NCBI RefSeq assembly: GCF_900109355.1
Contig: NZ_FOBF01000002.1
Location: 310,001-374,000 of the forward strand
DNA from: Nonomuraea pusilla
GTDB taxonomy: Bacteria; Actinomycetota; Actinomycetes; Streptosporangiales; Streptosporangiaceae
Reading direction: 5' to 3'
DNA: 64,000 nucleotides
This document shows, piece by piece, positions 41,890 through 50,660 of the stretch. The position numbers and the translations under genes were made by a program. Every line of letters begins with the position of its first letter. Position 1 is the stretch's first letter. Below the pieces are notes generated by a model. It made no database searches. It was not told where the DNA came from and worked only from the letters and a program-made list of their open reading frames with translations.

Positions 41890-42843
41890 GTGGGTTGGGA
41901 CGCGCTTTCGCTGGTCGACGCCGTCGACGAGCGTCCGCCGATCGAGCGGCGGGCCGTCGTGCGCGACGGGTTCTACGAGACCCAGGCCCGCGCCGTGATC
42001 GAGCGGGTGCCCGAGACGGCCGGCATCGCCCAGTCCTGGGCCCTGTCCCCCTACCGCGGCTGCGCCCACGCCTGCCGCGGCTGCGGCGCCCGCTCCGGTC
42101 ACCGCAGGCTCGGCCTCGACGCCGGGCGCGACTTCGACACCCGGGTGGTGGTCAAGGCCAACGCGGTGTCCCGGCTGCGCGCCGAGCTGGCCCGCTGGGG
42201 CGGCGAGCCGCTGGCGGTCGGCGTCAGCGGCGACTGCTACCAGCCGGCCGAACGCGTCTACACGCTGATGCCCGGCCTGATCGCGGCGCTGGGCGAGGCC
42301 GCGGTGCCCTTCACCGTCTACACCAGGAGCCCGCTGGTGCTGCGCGACGCCGCGCTGCTGGCCGAGGCGGGCGCGCAGGTGGCGGTGTCCATCGCGTTCG
42401 TCGACGAGCGCATCAGGCGCGCCGTCGAGCCCGGCGCGGGCGGCGCGCAGTCCCGCCTCGAGCTGGTCTCGGCCCTGGTGGAGGCGGGGGTCGACTGCCG
42501 GGTGCTGATGGCGCCCGTGCTGCCGCTGCTCAGCGACGCCGCCGACCAGCTCGCCGCGACCGTGCGGCGCATCGCCGGCGCGGGGGCGCGGGGGGTGGAG
42601 CCGGTGGTGCTGCGGCTGCCGCCGGGCACGCGCGAGTGGTACCTCGGCTGGCTGGCCGAGGCCCATCCGCACCTGGTGGCCCGCTACGAGGAGCTGTACG
42701 ACCGGGCGGGCCTGCCCTCCCCCGGCTACGAGCAGCGCATCACCGGGCAGATCGCGCAGCTGTGCCAGGTGTACGGCCTGCCCTGCGGCGCTCCGCCGCC
42801 TCCGGTGCGCCGCCCGCGCTTCCCGCAGCTGTCCCTGGTCTGA
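41890..42843 (+). CDS. Rv2578c-family radical SAM protein
   Basis: 317 residues from a GTG at 41890. The cluster motif is CAHACRGC (CxxxCxxC), in the context SPYRGCAHACRGCGARSG; GGEP (about 115) and GVSGDCYQPAE follow, then TIM-barrel repeats. Family members around Rv2578c are conserved in actinobacteria; substrate unknown, sometimes linked to DNA/phage-related repair. Oddly the residue before the last cluster Cys, usually aromatic, is Gly here. It stands alone, divergent from the SMR operon, 57 bases before the PhyH-like gene. Confidence 0.88.
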   Translation: MGWDALSLVDAVDERPPIERRAVVRDGFYETQARAVIERVPETAGIAQSWALSPYRGCAHACRGCGARSGHRRLGLDAGRDFDTRVVVKANAVSRLRAELARWGGEPLAVGVSGDCYQPAERVYTLMPGLIAALGEAAVPFTVYTRSPLVLRDAALLAEAGAQVAVSIAFVDERIRRAVEPGAGGAQSRLELVSALVEAGVDCRVLMAPVLPLLSDAADQLAATVRRIAGAGARGVEPVVLRLPPGTREWYLGWLAEAHPHLVARYEELYDRAGLPSPGYEQRITGQIAQLCQVYGLPCGAPPPPVRRPRFPQLSLV

Positions 42844-42899
42844 CCTCGGCGCGGGGCCGGGCCGGAAAATCGGTGGACGGCGCTGTTAGCGTGCCGGGT

Positions 42900-43622
42900 A
42901 TGCCGATCATCGATGTCGACCGTTTCGCCGCCGAAGGCTTCGCCAAGGTCGAGGCCGTGGTGCCGCGGGAGGTGGGCGACGCGGCCCGCGCCCTGTTGTG
43001 GGAGCGCATCGGCCTGTCGCCCGACGACCCGTCCGGGTGGAGGCAGCCGGTCGTGTGGACGTCCGACCTGACGGGCGAGGGCCCGTTCGGGCAGATCGCG
43101 TGGTCGGAGCGGCTGGGCGAGGCGCTGGACCTGGTGGCCGGGCCGGGCGGCTGGCTGCCCCGGGGCAGCCTGGGCAACATGCCGGTCCGCTTCCCCCGGG
43201 TGGCGCCCGCCGACGACCGCGGCTGGCACATCGACGCCAACACCCCTCGCGCCGACGGCTCGTGGGGCGTCAGCGGCCGCCCGCACACGCTCCTGCTGCT
43301 GGTGCTGCTGTCGGACGTGGGCGAGCACGACGCGCCCACCCGGGTGCGGGCCGGTTCGCACCGGGACGTGGCCGCGCTGCTGGGCGAGGAGGTGCTCGAC
43401 CCGATGGCCGCGGGGCCGCTGGTCGACGCGGCCAGCGCGCACCGTCCGCAGGTGACGGCCACCGGGGTGCCGGGCGATGCGTACCTGCTGCACCCGTTCA
43501 CCGTCCACGCCGCGCAGGAGCACCTGGGCGCCGAGCCGCGCTTCATGTCGCAGGCCCCGGTGATGCTGGCCGGGCCCCTCGCCCCGGGCGGCCCGAGCGT
43601 CCTGTCGCGCGCCGTCGCCTGA
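42900..43622 (+). CDS. Phytanoyl-CoA dioxygenase (PhyH)-like Fe(II)/2-oxoglutarate oxygenase
   Basis: 240 residues. The iron triad is HxD in GWHIDANTP and the distal His in HPFTVHAAQ; the 2-oxoglutarate Arg probably lies in APTRVRAGSH or RFMSQAP. Fold starts VDRFAAEGFAKVEAVVP, as in PhyH. It hydroxylates an unidentified substrate. Gene follows the radical SAM gene by 57 bases, same strand. A perfect 9-bp hairpin at its stop is shared with the convergent SnoaL gene. Confidence 0.88.
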   Translation: MPIIDVDRFAAEGFAKVEAVVPREVGDAARALLWERIGLSPDDPSGWRQPVVWTSDLTGEGPFGQIAWSERLGEALDLVAGPGGWLPRGSLGNMPVRFPRVAPADDRGWHIDANTPRADGSWGVSGRPHTLLLLVLLSDVGEHDAPTRVRAGSHRDVAALLGEEVLDPMAAGPLVDAASAHRPQVTATGVPGDAYLLHPFTVHAAQEHLGAEPRFMSQAPVMLAGPLAPGGPSVLSRAVA

Positions 43623-43644
43623 CCGCCTTGGCGGGGGTCAGGCG
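43616..43644. terminator. Bidirectional terminator between convergent genes
   Basis: CGCCTGACC (43616-43624) and GGTCAGGCG (43636-43644) form a perfect 9-bp stem with an 11-base loop. Each arm contains the stop codon of one of the facing genes. Confidence 0.7.
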
Positions 43645-44045
43645 GTGGGGGCGGCCTCCCGGGCGGGCAGGGTGCGGGTCAGGATGTGCGCCCGGCGCAT
43701 CCGCCCGTCCTCGGCGAAGTGTCCGAAGAAGTGCGCCTCGATGGACAGGTCCTTGCCCCGCATGCGGGTGTGCAGGGTGTACCGGGCGGCGAGGGCGTCC
43801 CCGTCGGCCAGCGCCTCGTGCACCTCGACCCGGCAGGTGGGGCGGTTCTTGCGCACCGGGCGGGTGTGCGCGATGAGCTTGTCGCGGTCGATCCGGTGCC
43901 CGTCGGCGATCTGGACGATCTCCGGTGTGTGGTAGCGGTCGACGACCGCCGCCGGGTCCTCGTCGTCGCGCAGCAGGTCCTCGGTGAAGGACATGACGAA
44001 GTCGGCGATGAACTTTCTCGGGTCGGTGTCGCTGAGCCTGTTCAC
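43638..44045 (-). CDS. SnoaL/NTF2-like protein
   Basis: 135 residues: FIADFVMSFTEDLLRDDEDPAAVVDRYHTPEIVQIADGHRI, RVEVHEALADGDALAARYTLHTRM, and ending RAHILTRTL. The pattern is the SnoaL-like polyketide-cyclase fold; function unknown. It is divergent from a TetR gene, with a dyad between them in the intergenic region, so it is likely the TetR target. Confidence 0.85.
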   Translation of the reverse strand: MNRLSDTDPRKFIADFVMSFTEDLLRDDEDPAAVVDRYHTPEIVQIADGHRIDRDKLIAHTRPVRKNRPTCRVEVHEALADGDALAARYTLHTRMRGKDLSIEAHFFGHFAEDGRMRRAHILTRTLPAREAAPTA

Positions 44046-44084
44046 GGGCTTCCCCCTCGGCGTCCGGGCCTTTCCCGGTACGAT

Positions 44085-44103
44085 CTCTTACAGTCCGTAA
44101 GAG
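44085..44103. promoter_or_regulatory. TetR operator between SnoaL and TetR genes
   Basis: CTCTTAC (44085-44091), 5-base spacer, GTAAGAG (44097-44103), perfectly symmetric. A third GTAAGAG at 44132-44138 directly abuts the TetR ATG at 44139 and doubles as ribosome site. Confidence 0.65.
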
Positions 44104-44138
44104 TTGCATGCCCCCGAAACTTTGGCAAGGTGTAAGAG

Positions 44139-44753
44139 ATGAGTGCGTCCCCGGCCAGGAACCAGCGTGCCGACGCCCGGCGCAGCAGGGCCGCCATCCT
44201 CGACGCCGCGGTCCGGCTCCTCGACGCCGACCCCGACGTCAGCGTCGAGGCGATCGCGGCCGAGGCCGGCGTGACCCGCCAGACCGTCTACGCCCACTTC
44301 CCCACCCGCGAGCGGCTGCTGTCCGCCGTCGTCGAGCGGATCACCGAGCAGGCCGTGGCCGCCATGGACGCCGCCGACCCCGACGACGGCCCGGCGGCGC
44401 GGGCGCTGCCGCGCGTGCTGCGGGCCGCCTCCCGCGTGGCCGGGCGCCACCCGGCGCTCATGGCCAGGATCGCCGCCCTGCCCGTCACCCCGCAGGCCGA
44501 CCGTGACCTGCACGCGCCTGTGGCCGAGCGTCTCGAACGCGTCATCCGGCGCGGCCAGGACTCAGGGGAGTTCGACGCCACGCTGCCGCCCGGCTGGCTC
44601 GTCACGGTGACGATCAGGCTCGGCCACGCGGCGAGCGAGGCGGTCTCGGCCGGGCTCGTCGGGCGGGAGGAGGCCGAGCGGGCCCTGCACGTCACCCTGC
44701 TGCGCGCCCTCGGCGCGAGCGACCCGGCATCGGGCCTCCCGCCGACTCGGTGA
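44139..44753 (+). CDS. TetR-family regulator
   Basis: 204 residues. The HTH reads ILDAAVRLLDADPDVSVEAIAAEAGVTRQTVYAHFPTRERLLSAVV (residues 20-65); the C-terminal ligand domain is typical. GTAAGAG precedes the ATG directly. It is divergent from the SnoaL gene and probably represses it and itself through the intergenic dyad. Confidence 0.92.
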   Translation: MSASPARNQRADARRSRAAILDAAVRLLDADPDVSVEAIAAEAGVTRQTVYAHFPTRERLLSAVVERITEQAVAAMDAADPDDGPAARALPRVLRAASRVAGRHPALMARIAALPVTPQADRDLHAPVAERLERVIRRGQDSGEFDATLPPGWLVTVTIRLGHAASEAVSAGLVGREEAERALHVTLLRALGASDPASGLPPTR

Positions 44754-44892
44754 CGGCCCGCCCACGCCCCGGGCGGCACGATCGGTCTCGCGCCCGCGAC
44801 CCGTGACGGGGTCTGCTCAACGCGATCTCAACCGATCCTCGACACGCCCCGCCACACACTTCCTTCACCACCTCGCCCGCGAGGAGGCCTCG

Positions 44893-45333
44893 ATGACCAT
44901 CAAGAGGAGGAGGAAGCTCATGACGAGGAAGAACCTCGGCGCCCTCACGGTCGCCGGCGCCGCAGTGCTCGTCTCGCTGCTCGGATCATCGGCGGCGACG
45001 GCGGCGACGGCTGCACCGGCCCGCTCGCAAGGCTCCGCTGCGTCCCACGCCGGCACCGCCGCCCCGGCGGGTTCCCGCTCCGTCGCGGCCGCGATGCCGG
45101 GTGCGACGCGGCCCCCGTACGCCCACGCCTCGCACCGGGTCGGCCGGGCGACCCAGAAGGTCACCGCCTACAACGGCTGCGACCAGCCCGTCTGGTTCAA
45201 GGTCCGGATCAAGGGACGGCCCGACACCGGATGGATGCAGGTGGGGCCCGACGGCACCAGGTCGTACACCTGGCCGCGGTGGAACAAGTTCCAGGGGGTC
45301 AGCTGGTACTGGAGGGGTTGCGATCTCCACTAG
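44893..45333 (+). CDS. Small secreted protein with two Cys
   Basis: 146 residues. AGGAGG lies 8 bases before the ATG at 44893. A Lys/Arg N-region and hydrophobic segment (NLGALTVAGAAVLVSLLGSSAATAA, cleavage near ATAA) form a Sec signal peptide. An Ala/Ser/Pro-rich linker follows; the folded part carries AYNGCDQPVWFKVRIKG and WYWRGCDLH, probably one disulfide. Function unknown; similar small extracellular proteins occur widely in actinomycetes. Confidence 0.8.
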   Translation: MTIKRRRKLMTRKNLGALTVAGAAVLVSLLGSSAATAATAAPARSQGSAASHAGTAAPAGSRSVAAAMPGATRPPYAHASHRVGRATQKVTAYNGCDQPVWFKVRIKGRPDTGWMQVGPDGTRSYTWPRWNKFQGVSWYWRGCDLH

Positions 45334-45359
45334 GCTCCGCGGCCGACACGTCCTGGCCG

Positions 45360-45391
45360 CCTGACCCCCGCCGCGGGGGCGCGGGGTCAGG
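45360..45391. terminator. Bidirectional terminator
   Basis: CCTGACCCC and GGGGTCAGG form a 9-bp perfect stem between two convergent genes; the right arm includes the stop of the L,D-transpeptidase gene. Confidence 0.65.
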
Positions 45392-46583
45392 ACTCGCCGC
45401 GCAGCGCGCTGCCCTTCTTCCACTCCGAGAACGGCATCTGCCAGAAGCCCCAGCCGTTGTTCCACTCGAGCTTCCTGGTGGTGCCGGTGATGTCGACGAC
45501 GTCGCCGCGCTGGACGTTGTCGTAGAACCACTTGGCCTGGTCGGGGCGAGCGTTGATGCAGCCGTGGCTGACGTTGCGCACGCCCTGCGCCCAGACGTTG
45601 TCCTTGGCGTGGACGTACTCGCCGGAGTTGGAGATGCGCACGGCGTGGTTGATCATCACGTCGTAGTAGCCGGGGTCGCCCTTCTTACGGCCGGGCGAGA
45701 TCATGCGCACCGGGTTGCCGCGCTCCATCGTCAGGTGGATGCCGGAGGTGGTGGTGTACTCGCGGGTGGTGGCCATGCCGGCGCTGATGCGCATGGTCTG
45801 CACCCGCTTGCCGTCCTTGTAGACGTACATCATGTGCTTGCCGGCGTCCACCTTGCTGATCACCTTGGCGCCGATCTTCAGGTTGGCCGTGTAGTCCTTG
45901 ACCCCGTACAGGCCCTTGCCGGCCTTGACGCCGGTGATGTTGGCGTTGAACGTCACCTTCTGGTGGGCGGGCCAGTACTTGGCGGTGCGGTAGATGACGA
46001 CGGTGTCGTTGATCCAGCGCCAGGCGCCGGTCACCGGCTTCTCCGCCTTCACCTCCAGGGCGCGTTCGACGGCGGCCTTGTCGGAGACGGCCTGGTTGAA
46101 GGTGACGATGATCGGCGCCCCCACGCCGAGCGTCTCGCCCTTGGCGTTGGGCGTCACGTCGGCCACCTGCAGCTCCAGCTCCGGCTTGAGCGTGCGGAAG
46201 CTGCTGGTGGCGGCCGTCTGCCCCGACTTGGCGGAGACGTCGTAGCTGGTGGACGGGCGCAACGGCGACTTGGACACCCACTTGGTCCTGTCGGTGTTGA
46301 ACGCGCCCTCGACCTGCTGCCCGCCGCCCTGCACCACGACCTCGTCCAGCGCGCCCCCCGACGCGGTGACGACGATCTTCTTGTCAGGGCTCACCTTGGC
46401 GCTGCCCTCGGCGGGGCTGATCTTGATGACCGGGGCCTGCGGCGTGGCCACGGTGGTCGCGTCGGACTCGCCCGGGCCACTGCTGGCGGCGTTCCCGCTC
46501 GCCGAGCAGGACGCGGTCAGGGCCGCCGCGGCCAGCAGCGCGGCCCCGGCGACAGGCTTTCTCCAAGCGGACGCAACGTTCAA
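45387..46583 (-). CDS. Lipoprotein L,D-transpeptidase (Ldt, YkuD domain)
   Basis: About 398 residues, start inferred as TTG at 46583 (GGAGAGGAC upstream). Signal ends LTASCSAS, a lipobox, so the protein is a membrane-anchored lipoprotein. Two Ig-like domains (about 60-230) precede the YkuD catalytic domain with NVSHGCINARP (catalytic Cys) and a late YDNVQRGDVVDI. It makes 3-3 cross-links in peptidoglycan outside the membrane, and is carbapenem-sensitive as a class. It is convergent with the secreted protein gene and ends in a hairpin. Confidence 0.93.
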   Translation of the reverse strand: MNVASAWRKPVAGAALLAAAALTASCSASGNAASSGPGESDATTVATPQAPVIKISPAEGSAKVSPDKKIVVTASGGALDEVVVQGGGQQVEGAFNTDRTKWVSKSPLRPSTSYDVSAKSGQTAATSSFRTLKPELELQVADVTPNAKGETLGVGAPIIVTFNQAVSDKAAVERALEVKAEKPVTGAWRWINDTVVIYRTAKYWPAHQKVTFNANITGVKAGKGLYGVKDYTANLKIGAKVISKVDAGKHMMYVYKDGKRVQTMRISAGMATTREYTTTSGIHLTMERGNPVRMISPGRKKGDPGYYDVMINHAVRISNSGEYVHAKDNVWAQGVRNVSHGCINARPDQAKWFYDNVQRGDVVDITGTTRKLEWNNGWGFWQMPFSEWKKGSALRGES

Positions 46584-46762
46584 GACAGTCCTCTCCCCCA
46601 CGGTGTCGTACACACCTCAAAAAAGGTTAATGCTCCTGCATGTAAGACGCCGCTTCGTTTAGGAGAGTTCGGTCACATTTCGATCACTTCTCAAGGTCAA
46701 GGCAGGTCAACGGCCGGTCAAGGCGTCGTTCAGCCCCCTTGGGGCCGGTGCGGAGAGCGGGT

Positions 46763-48979
46763 TCAGCGGGTGCCGAGGCGGTGGGTCAGGCTCGTGTGCC
46801 GGCGGCCGGCGCCCCTCGTGCGCACCGCCTGCGCCAGCGCCCGGCGCGAACCCACGATGACGACGAGCTTCTTGGCCCGGGTGATCGCGGTGTAGAGGAG
46901 GTTGCGCTGGAGCATCATCCAGGCGCTGGTGGCCAGCGGCACCACCACCGCCGGGTACTCGCTGCCCTGCGAGCGGTGGATGGACACCGCGTACGCGTGC
47001 GCCAGCTCGTCCAGCTCGTCGAAGGCGTAGTCGACCGGCTCGTCCTCGTCGGTCAGGACGGTGAGCTTGTGCTCGTCGGGCCGGATGTCGGTGACGATGC
47101 CGACCGTCCCGTTGAACACCCCTGCCGCGCCCTTGTCGTAGTTGTTGCGCAGCTGGGTGACCTTGTCGCCGACGCGGAAGACGCGCCCGCCGTAGCGGCG
47201 CTCCGGCATGCCCTCGCGGGCGGGCGTCAGCGCCTCCTGCAGCGCGATGTTGAGCGCCCCCGCGCCCGCCGCGCCGCGGTGCATCGGCGCCAGCACCTGG
47301 ACGTCACGCCGCGGGTCGAGCCCGAACCTCGCCGGGATGCGGCGGGCGACGACGTCCACGGTGAGCTGGGCGATCTCCTCGGGCTCCTCGCAGGGGAACA
47401 GGAAGAAGTCCTTCATCCCCTCCAGCACCGGATGGCGGCCGGTGTTGACCCGGTGCGCGTTGACCACGACCCCCGACTCCTGGGCCTGGCGGAAGATCTG
47501 CGTCAGCCGCACCCGCGGCACGTCGTCGGCGGCCAGCAGGTCCTTGAGCACCTCGCCCGCGCCGACCGACGGCAGCTGGTCGACGTCGCCGACGAACAGC
47601 AGGTGCGCGCCGGGCGCGACCGCCTTGACCAGCTTGTTGGCCAGCAGCAGGTCGAGCATCGACGCCTCGTCCACCACCACCAGGTCGGCGTCGAGCGGGT
47701 TGTCGCGGTCGAACGTCGCGTCGCCGCCTGGGCGCAGCTGCAGCAGCCGGTGGACGGTGGTGGCCTCGTGCCCGGTCAGCTCGGCCAGCCGCTTGGCCGC
47801 CCGCCCCGTGGGCGCGGCCAGGATCACCCTGGCCCGCTTGGCGCGGGCCAGCAGCACGATCGAGCGTACGGTGAAGCTCTTGCCGCAGCCGGGGCCGCCG
47901 GTGAGCACCGCCACCTTCTCCGTCAGCGCCAGCCGCACCGCCTGGCGCTGCTCGGGCGCCAGCTCCGCGCCGGTCTCGCCGTGCAGCCACGACTCGGCCT
48001 TGGCCCAGTCGACGTCGGCGAAGGCCTTCAGCCTGTCGTGCGAGGAGCGCAGCAGCGACAGCAGGCCCGAGGCCAGCGACAGCTCCGCCCGGTGGAAGGG
48101 CGGCAGGTAGACCGCCGGCACCACGTTGTCGCCCGCGGGGACGGGCTCGCGTACCACGCCCTCCTCGGCCACCAGCTCCTCCAGGCAGGAGGCGACCAGC
48201 TCGGACGGCACCTCCAGGATCTTGACGGCGTCGGCGACGAGGTTGGGCGCGGGCAGGTAGCAGTGGCCGTCGTCGGCGGCCTGCGACAGCGTGTAGCGCA
48301 GGCCCGCCTTGACCCGTTCCGGGCTGTCGTGCGGGATGCCGACCGCCTGCGCGATCGTGTCGGCGGTCTTGAAGCCGATGCCCCACACCTCGTCGGCCAG
48401 CTTGTACGGCTGGCCGCGCACCACCGAGATGGACGCCTCGCCGTACTGCTTGAAGATGCGCACCGCGATCGACGTGGACACCCCCACGCCCTGCAGGAAG
48501 ATTATCACCTCTTTGATGATCTTCTGCTCCTCCCAGGCGGCCGCGATCATCCTGGTCCGCTTCGGGCCGAGGCCGGGCACCTCCACCAGCCGCTCCGGCT
48601 GCTGCTCGATCACCTCCAGGGTGCCGGTGCCGAAGTGGTCGACGATGCGCTCGGCCATCTTCGGCCCGATGCCCTTGATCAGGCCCGAGCCGAGGTAGCG
48701 GCGGATGCCCTGCACGGTCGCGGGCAGCACGGTCGCGTACGACCACACCTCGAACTGGCGGCCGTAACGCGGGTGGGAGGTCCAGCGCCCGCTCAGCCGC
48801 AGCGACTCGCCCACCTGCGCGCCCAGCAGCGGCCCGACCACCGTCAGCAGCTCGCTGCCGGACCGCTCGGTCGCCACCCGCGCGATCGTGTAGCCCGTCT
48901 CCTCGTTGGCGTACGTGATGCGTTCGAGGACGCAGTCGAGATGCGCGGCGGAGGGCCCGGCCGATCCGTCCTGCTTCAC
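46763..48979 (-). CDS. recD2: RecD2-type DNA helicase
   Basis: 738 residues. The N-terminal domain (1-190) has OB/HhH-like repeats (GIGPKMAERIVDHFG, PGLGPKRTRMIAAAW). Superfamily 1B motifs follow: GGPGCGKSFTV (Walker A), VVVDEASMLDLLL (Walker B), VGDVDQLPSVGAG (motif III), QIFRQ (IV), and SIHRSQGSEYPAV (V-VI). RecD2 unwinds 5'-3' and works in DNA repair without RecBC. It is monocistronic on the minus strand between Ldt and a methyltransferase. Confidence 0.93.
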   Translation of the reverse strand: MKQDGSAGPSAAHLDCVLERITYANEETGYTIARVATERSGSELLTVVGPLLGAQVGESLRLSGRWTSHPRYGRQFEVWSYATVLPATVQGIRRYLGSGLIKGIGPKMAERIVDHFGTGTLEVIEQQPERLVEVPGLGPKRTRMIAAAWEEQKIIKEVIIFLQGVGVSTSIAVRIFKQYGEASISVVRGQPYKLADEVWGIGFKTADTIAQAVGIPHDSPERVKAGLRYTLSQAADDGHCYLPAPNLVADAVKILEVPSELVASCLEELVAEEGVVREPVPAGDNVVPAVYLPPFHRAELSLASGLLSLLRSSHDRLKAFADVDWAKAESWLHGETGAELAPEQRQAVRLALTEKVAVLTGGPGCGKSFTVRSIVLLARAKRARVILAAPTGRAAKRLAELTGHEATTVHRLLQLRPGGDATFDRDNPLDADLVVVDEASMLDLLLANKLVKAVAPGAHLLFVGDVDQLPSVGAGEVLKDLLAADDVPRVRLTQIFRQAQESGVVVNAHRVNTGRHPVLEGMKDFFLFPCEEPEEIAQLTVDVVARRIPARFGLDPRRDVQVLAPMHRGAAGAGALNIALQEALTPAREGMPERRYGGRVFRVGDKVTQLRNNYDKGAAGVFNGTVGIVTDIRPDEHKLTVLTDEDEPVDYAFDELDELAHAYAVSIHRSQGSEYPAVVVPLATSAWMMLQRNLLYTAITRAKKLVVIVGSRRALAQAVRTRGAGRRHTSLTHRLGTR

Positions 48980-49120
48980 CGAACGACCCTCTCCCTGTCC
49001 GCCCGCCGCTTCTGGGCAAGATTAGAACAGCGGCGGGGGGAACGCCTCCGCCGATCGTCTCTCGTCTCTCGGCGGGCGGCGGGCGGCGGGAGCGCGGGCC
49101 GGGTACGACCCCTTCACGGC

Positions 49121-50308
49121 TCAGGCGGGGGCGAGCCGCCACAGGGACGTGGTCTCGGCGGCGCGGGCGGCGTGCAGCGGGTCGGCGGCGTCGGCCGAGC
49201 GGGGGTGCCGCGGCTTGGTGTCGATCCGGCCCAGCACGCACAGCCCGGCCCCGGCGATGCGGGCGAGCAGCTCGGCGCGCGTCCTGAGGCCGAGGTGTTC
49301 GGCCAGGTCCGACAGGATGAGCCAGCCCTCGCCGCCCGGCTCCAGGTGGCCGGTGAGCCCGTCGAGGAAGCCGCGCAGCATGGCGGCGTCCGCGTCGTAG
49401 ACGCCGCGTTCGAGCTCCGAGACGGGCCGGGCGGGGAGCCAGGGCGGGTTGCACACCACGAGCCGGGCGCGGCCCCCGGGGTAGAGGGCGGGGCCGGTCA
49501 CGGTGACGCGGCCGGCCAGGCCCAGCCGGTGGACGTTGTCACGGGCGCACGCCAGCGCCCGCGGGCCGGCGTCCGTGGCGACGACCCGTCCGAACCCGCG
49601 CCCGGCCAGCACCGCGGCGAGCACGCCCGTGCCGGTGCCGAGGTCGAACGCGGTGGCGGCGGGCACGGGGCCCGGCGGCAGCGGCGCGCGGGCCACCAGG
49701 TCGACATACTCGCCCCTGACCGGGGAGAACACCCCGTAGTGGGGGTGGATGCGCGCGCCGAGCGCCGGCACCTCGACACCCCTGACCCGCCACTGGTGCG
49801 CCCCGAGGACGCCCAGCAGCTCGGTGAGGGCGACCGCCACCGGCCCGCGCGGCTGCCCGTAGGCCTCCGCGCACGCCTGCCGGACGTCCGGCGCCCTGCG
49901 CAGGTTCAGCACGTGCCCGCCCCGCCCGGGACGGTCCTCTCCCGGGCCGTCCTCTCGGGGGCCGCCCGCTGCGGGGCCGTCCTCCAGCAGGACGAGCAGC
50001 ATGCCCAGGACGCGGGCGCGTCGCCCTCGGGCCTCGCGGTGCAGGTGGAAGGCCCGCGCCGGGTCGTCTCCCGGACGCGGGGACGGCGGGTGGCCGAGGC
50101 GGCGGCTCATCGCCCGCAGCAGCTGCCGCGCGTTGTGGTAGTCGCCGCGCCACAGCAGCGCCGTGCCCCGGCGGGCCAGGCGGTGGGCGGTGGCGGCGCT
50201 CATGCGGTCGTCCGCGACGACCACCTCGCGCGGTGGCGGGGCGGCGCTCCCGGAGTGCCAGCGGGCGGTTCTGACGACGTCGGCTTCGGTCCAGCGGATG
50301 GTGGACAC
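49121..50308 (-). CDS. SAM-dependent methyltransferase, NPPY-type (HemK/RsmC-like)
   Basis: 395 residues. Motif I AFDLGTGTGVLAAVLAG and the amide-N methyltransferase tetrapeptide in CNPPWLPARP are clear. The N-terminal 150 residues are a less conserved domain with several Arg-rich helices, preceding GAHQWRVRGVEV. Such proteins methylate RNA bases or protein glutamine; the substrate is not clear. There is a low-complexity Pro/Gly/Asp insertion (GPREDGPGEDRPGRGG). It is divergent from the serine hydrolase. Confidence 0.85.
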   Translation of the reverse strand: MSTIRWTEADVVRTARWHSGSAAPPPREVVVADDRMSAATAHRLARRGTALLWRGDYHNARQLLRAMSRRLGHPPSPRPGDDPARAFHLHREARGRRARVLGMLLVLLEDGPAAGGPREDGPGEDRPGRGGHVLNLRRAPDVRQACAEAYGQPRGPVAVALTELLGVLGAHQWRVRGVEVPALGARIHPHYGVFSPVRGEYVDLVARAPLPPGPVPAATAFDLGTGTGVLAAVLAGRGFGRVVATDAGPRALACARDNVHRLGLAGRVTVTGPALYPGGRARLVVCNPPWLPARPVSELERGVYDADAAMLRGFLDGLTGHLEPGGEGWLILSDLAEHLGLRTRAELLARIAGAGLCVLGRIDTKPRHPRSADAADPLHAARAAETTSLWRLAPA

Positions 50309-50660
50309 CGCGTACTCCTCGTGGTCGAACGTGCTAAGGACACGAGAAGCACTTCGACGAGGAGCGGGCGCGAGCCGCCCGCGCCGCGCTGCGGCGGGCG
50401 TGGACGACCAGGTCAGGGCCGGCGGTTCAAGGCCGGAAGGGCTGCCGCTCCCGCGTCGAAGCGCGAGCGGGGACGTCGCCGAGCACCATGCCGGGGACGG
50501 CGCCTTGAACCATGCCGGATGTCACGGGCGACCCTCTCTGAGACCGGCCACCAGGTTCCCACATGGTGCCCGGCCCCGCCAAACCCCCGCGGCTCCACCT
50601 GCTCCCGTGGCCGGTCGCCCCGGGAAGGACGGGCCGTCCCAGCCGCTAGTCTTGACGCCC
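50309..50660. other. Intergenic region between divergent genes
   Basis: No gene is supported. GGTTCAAGGC at 50424-50433 recurs inverted at 50500-50509 (10 bp, 66 bases apart); no other structure is evident. It probably contains both divergent promoters. Confidence 0.45.

Noticed and set aside
50424..50509. 10-bp inverted repeat GGTTCAAGGC/GCCTTGAACC
   Set aside because: Arms 66 bases apart in a GC-rich gap; could arise by chance and has no further support.
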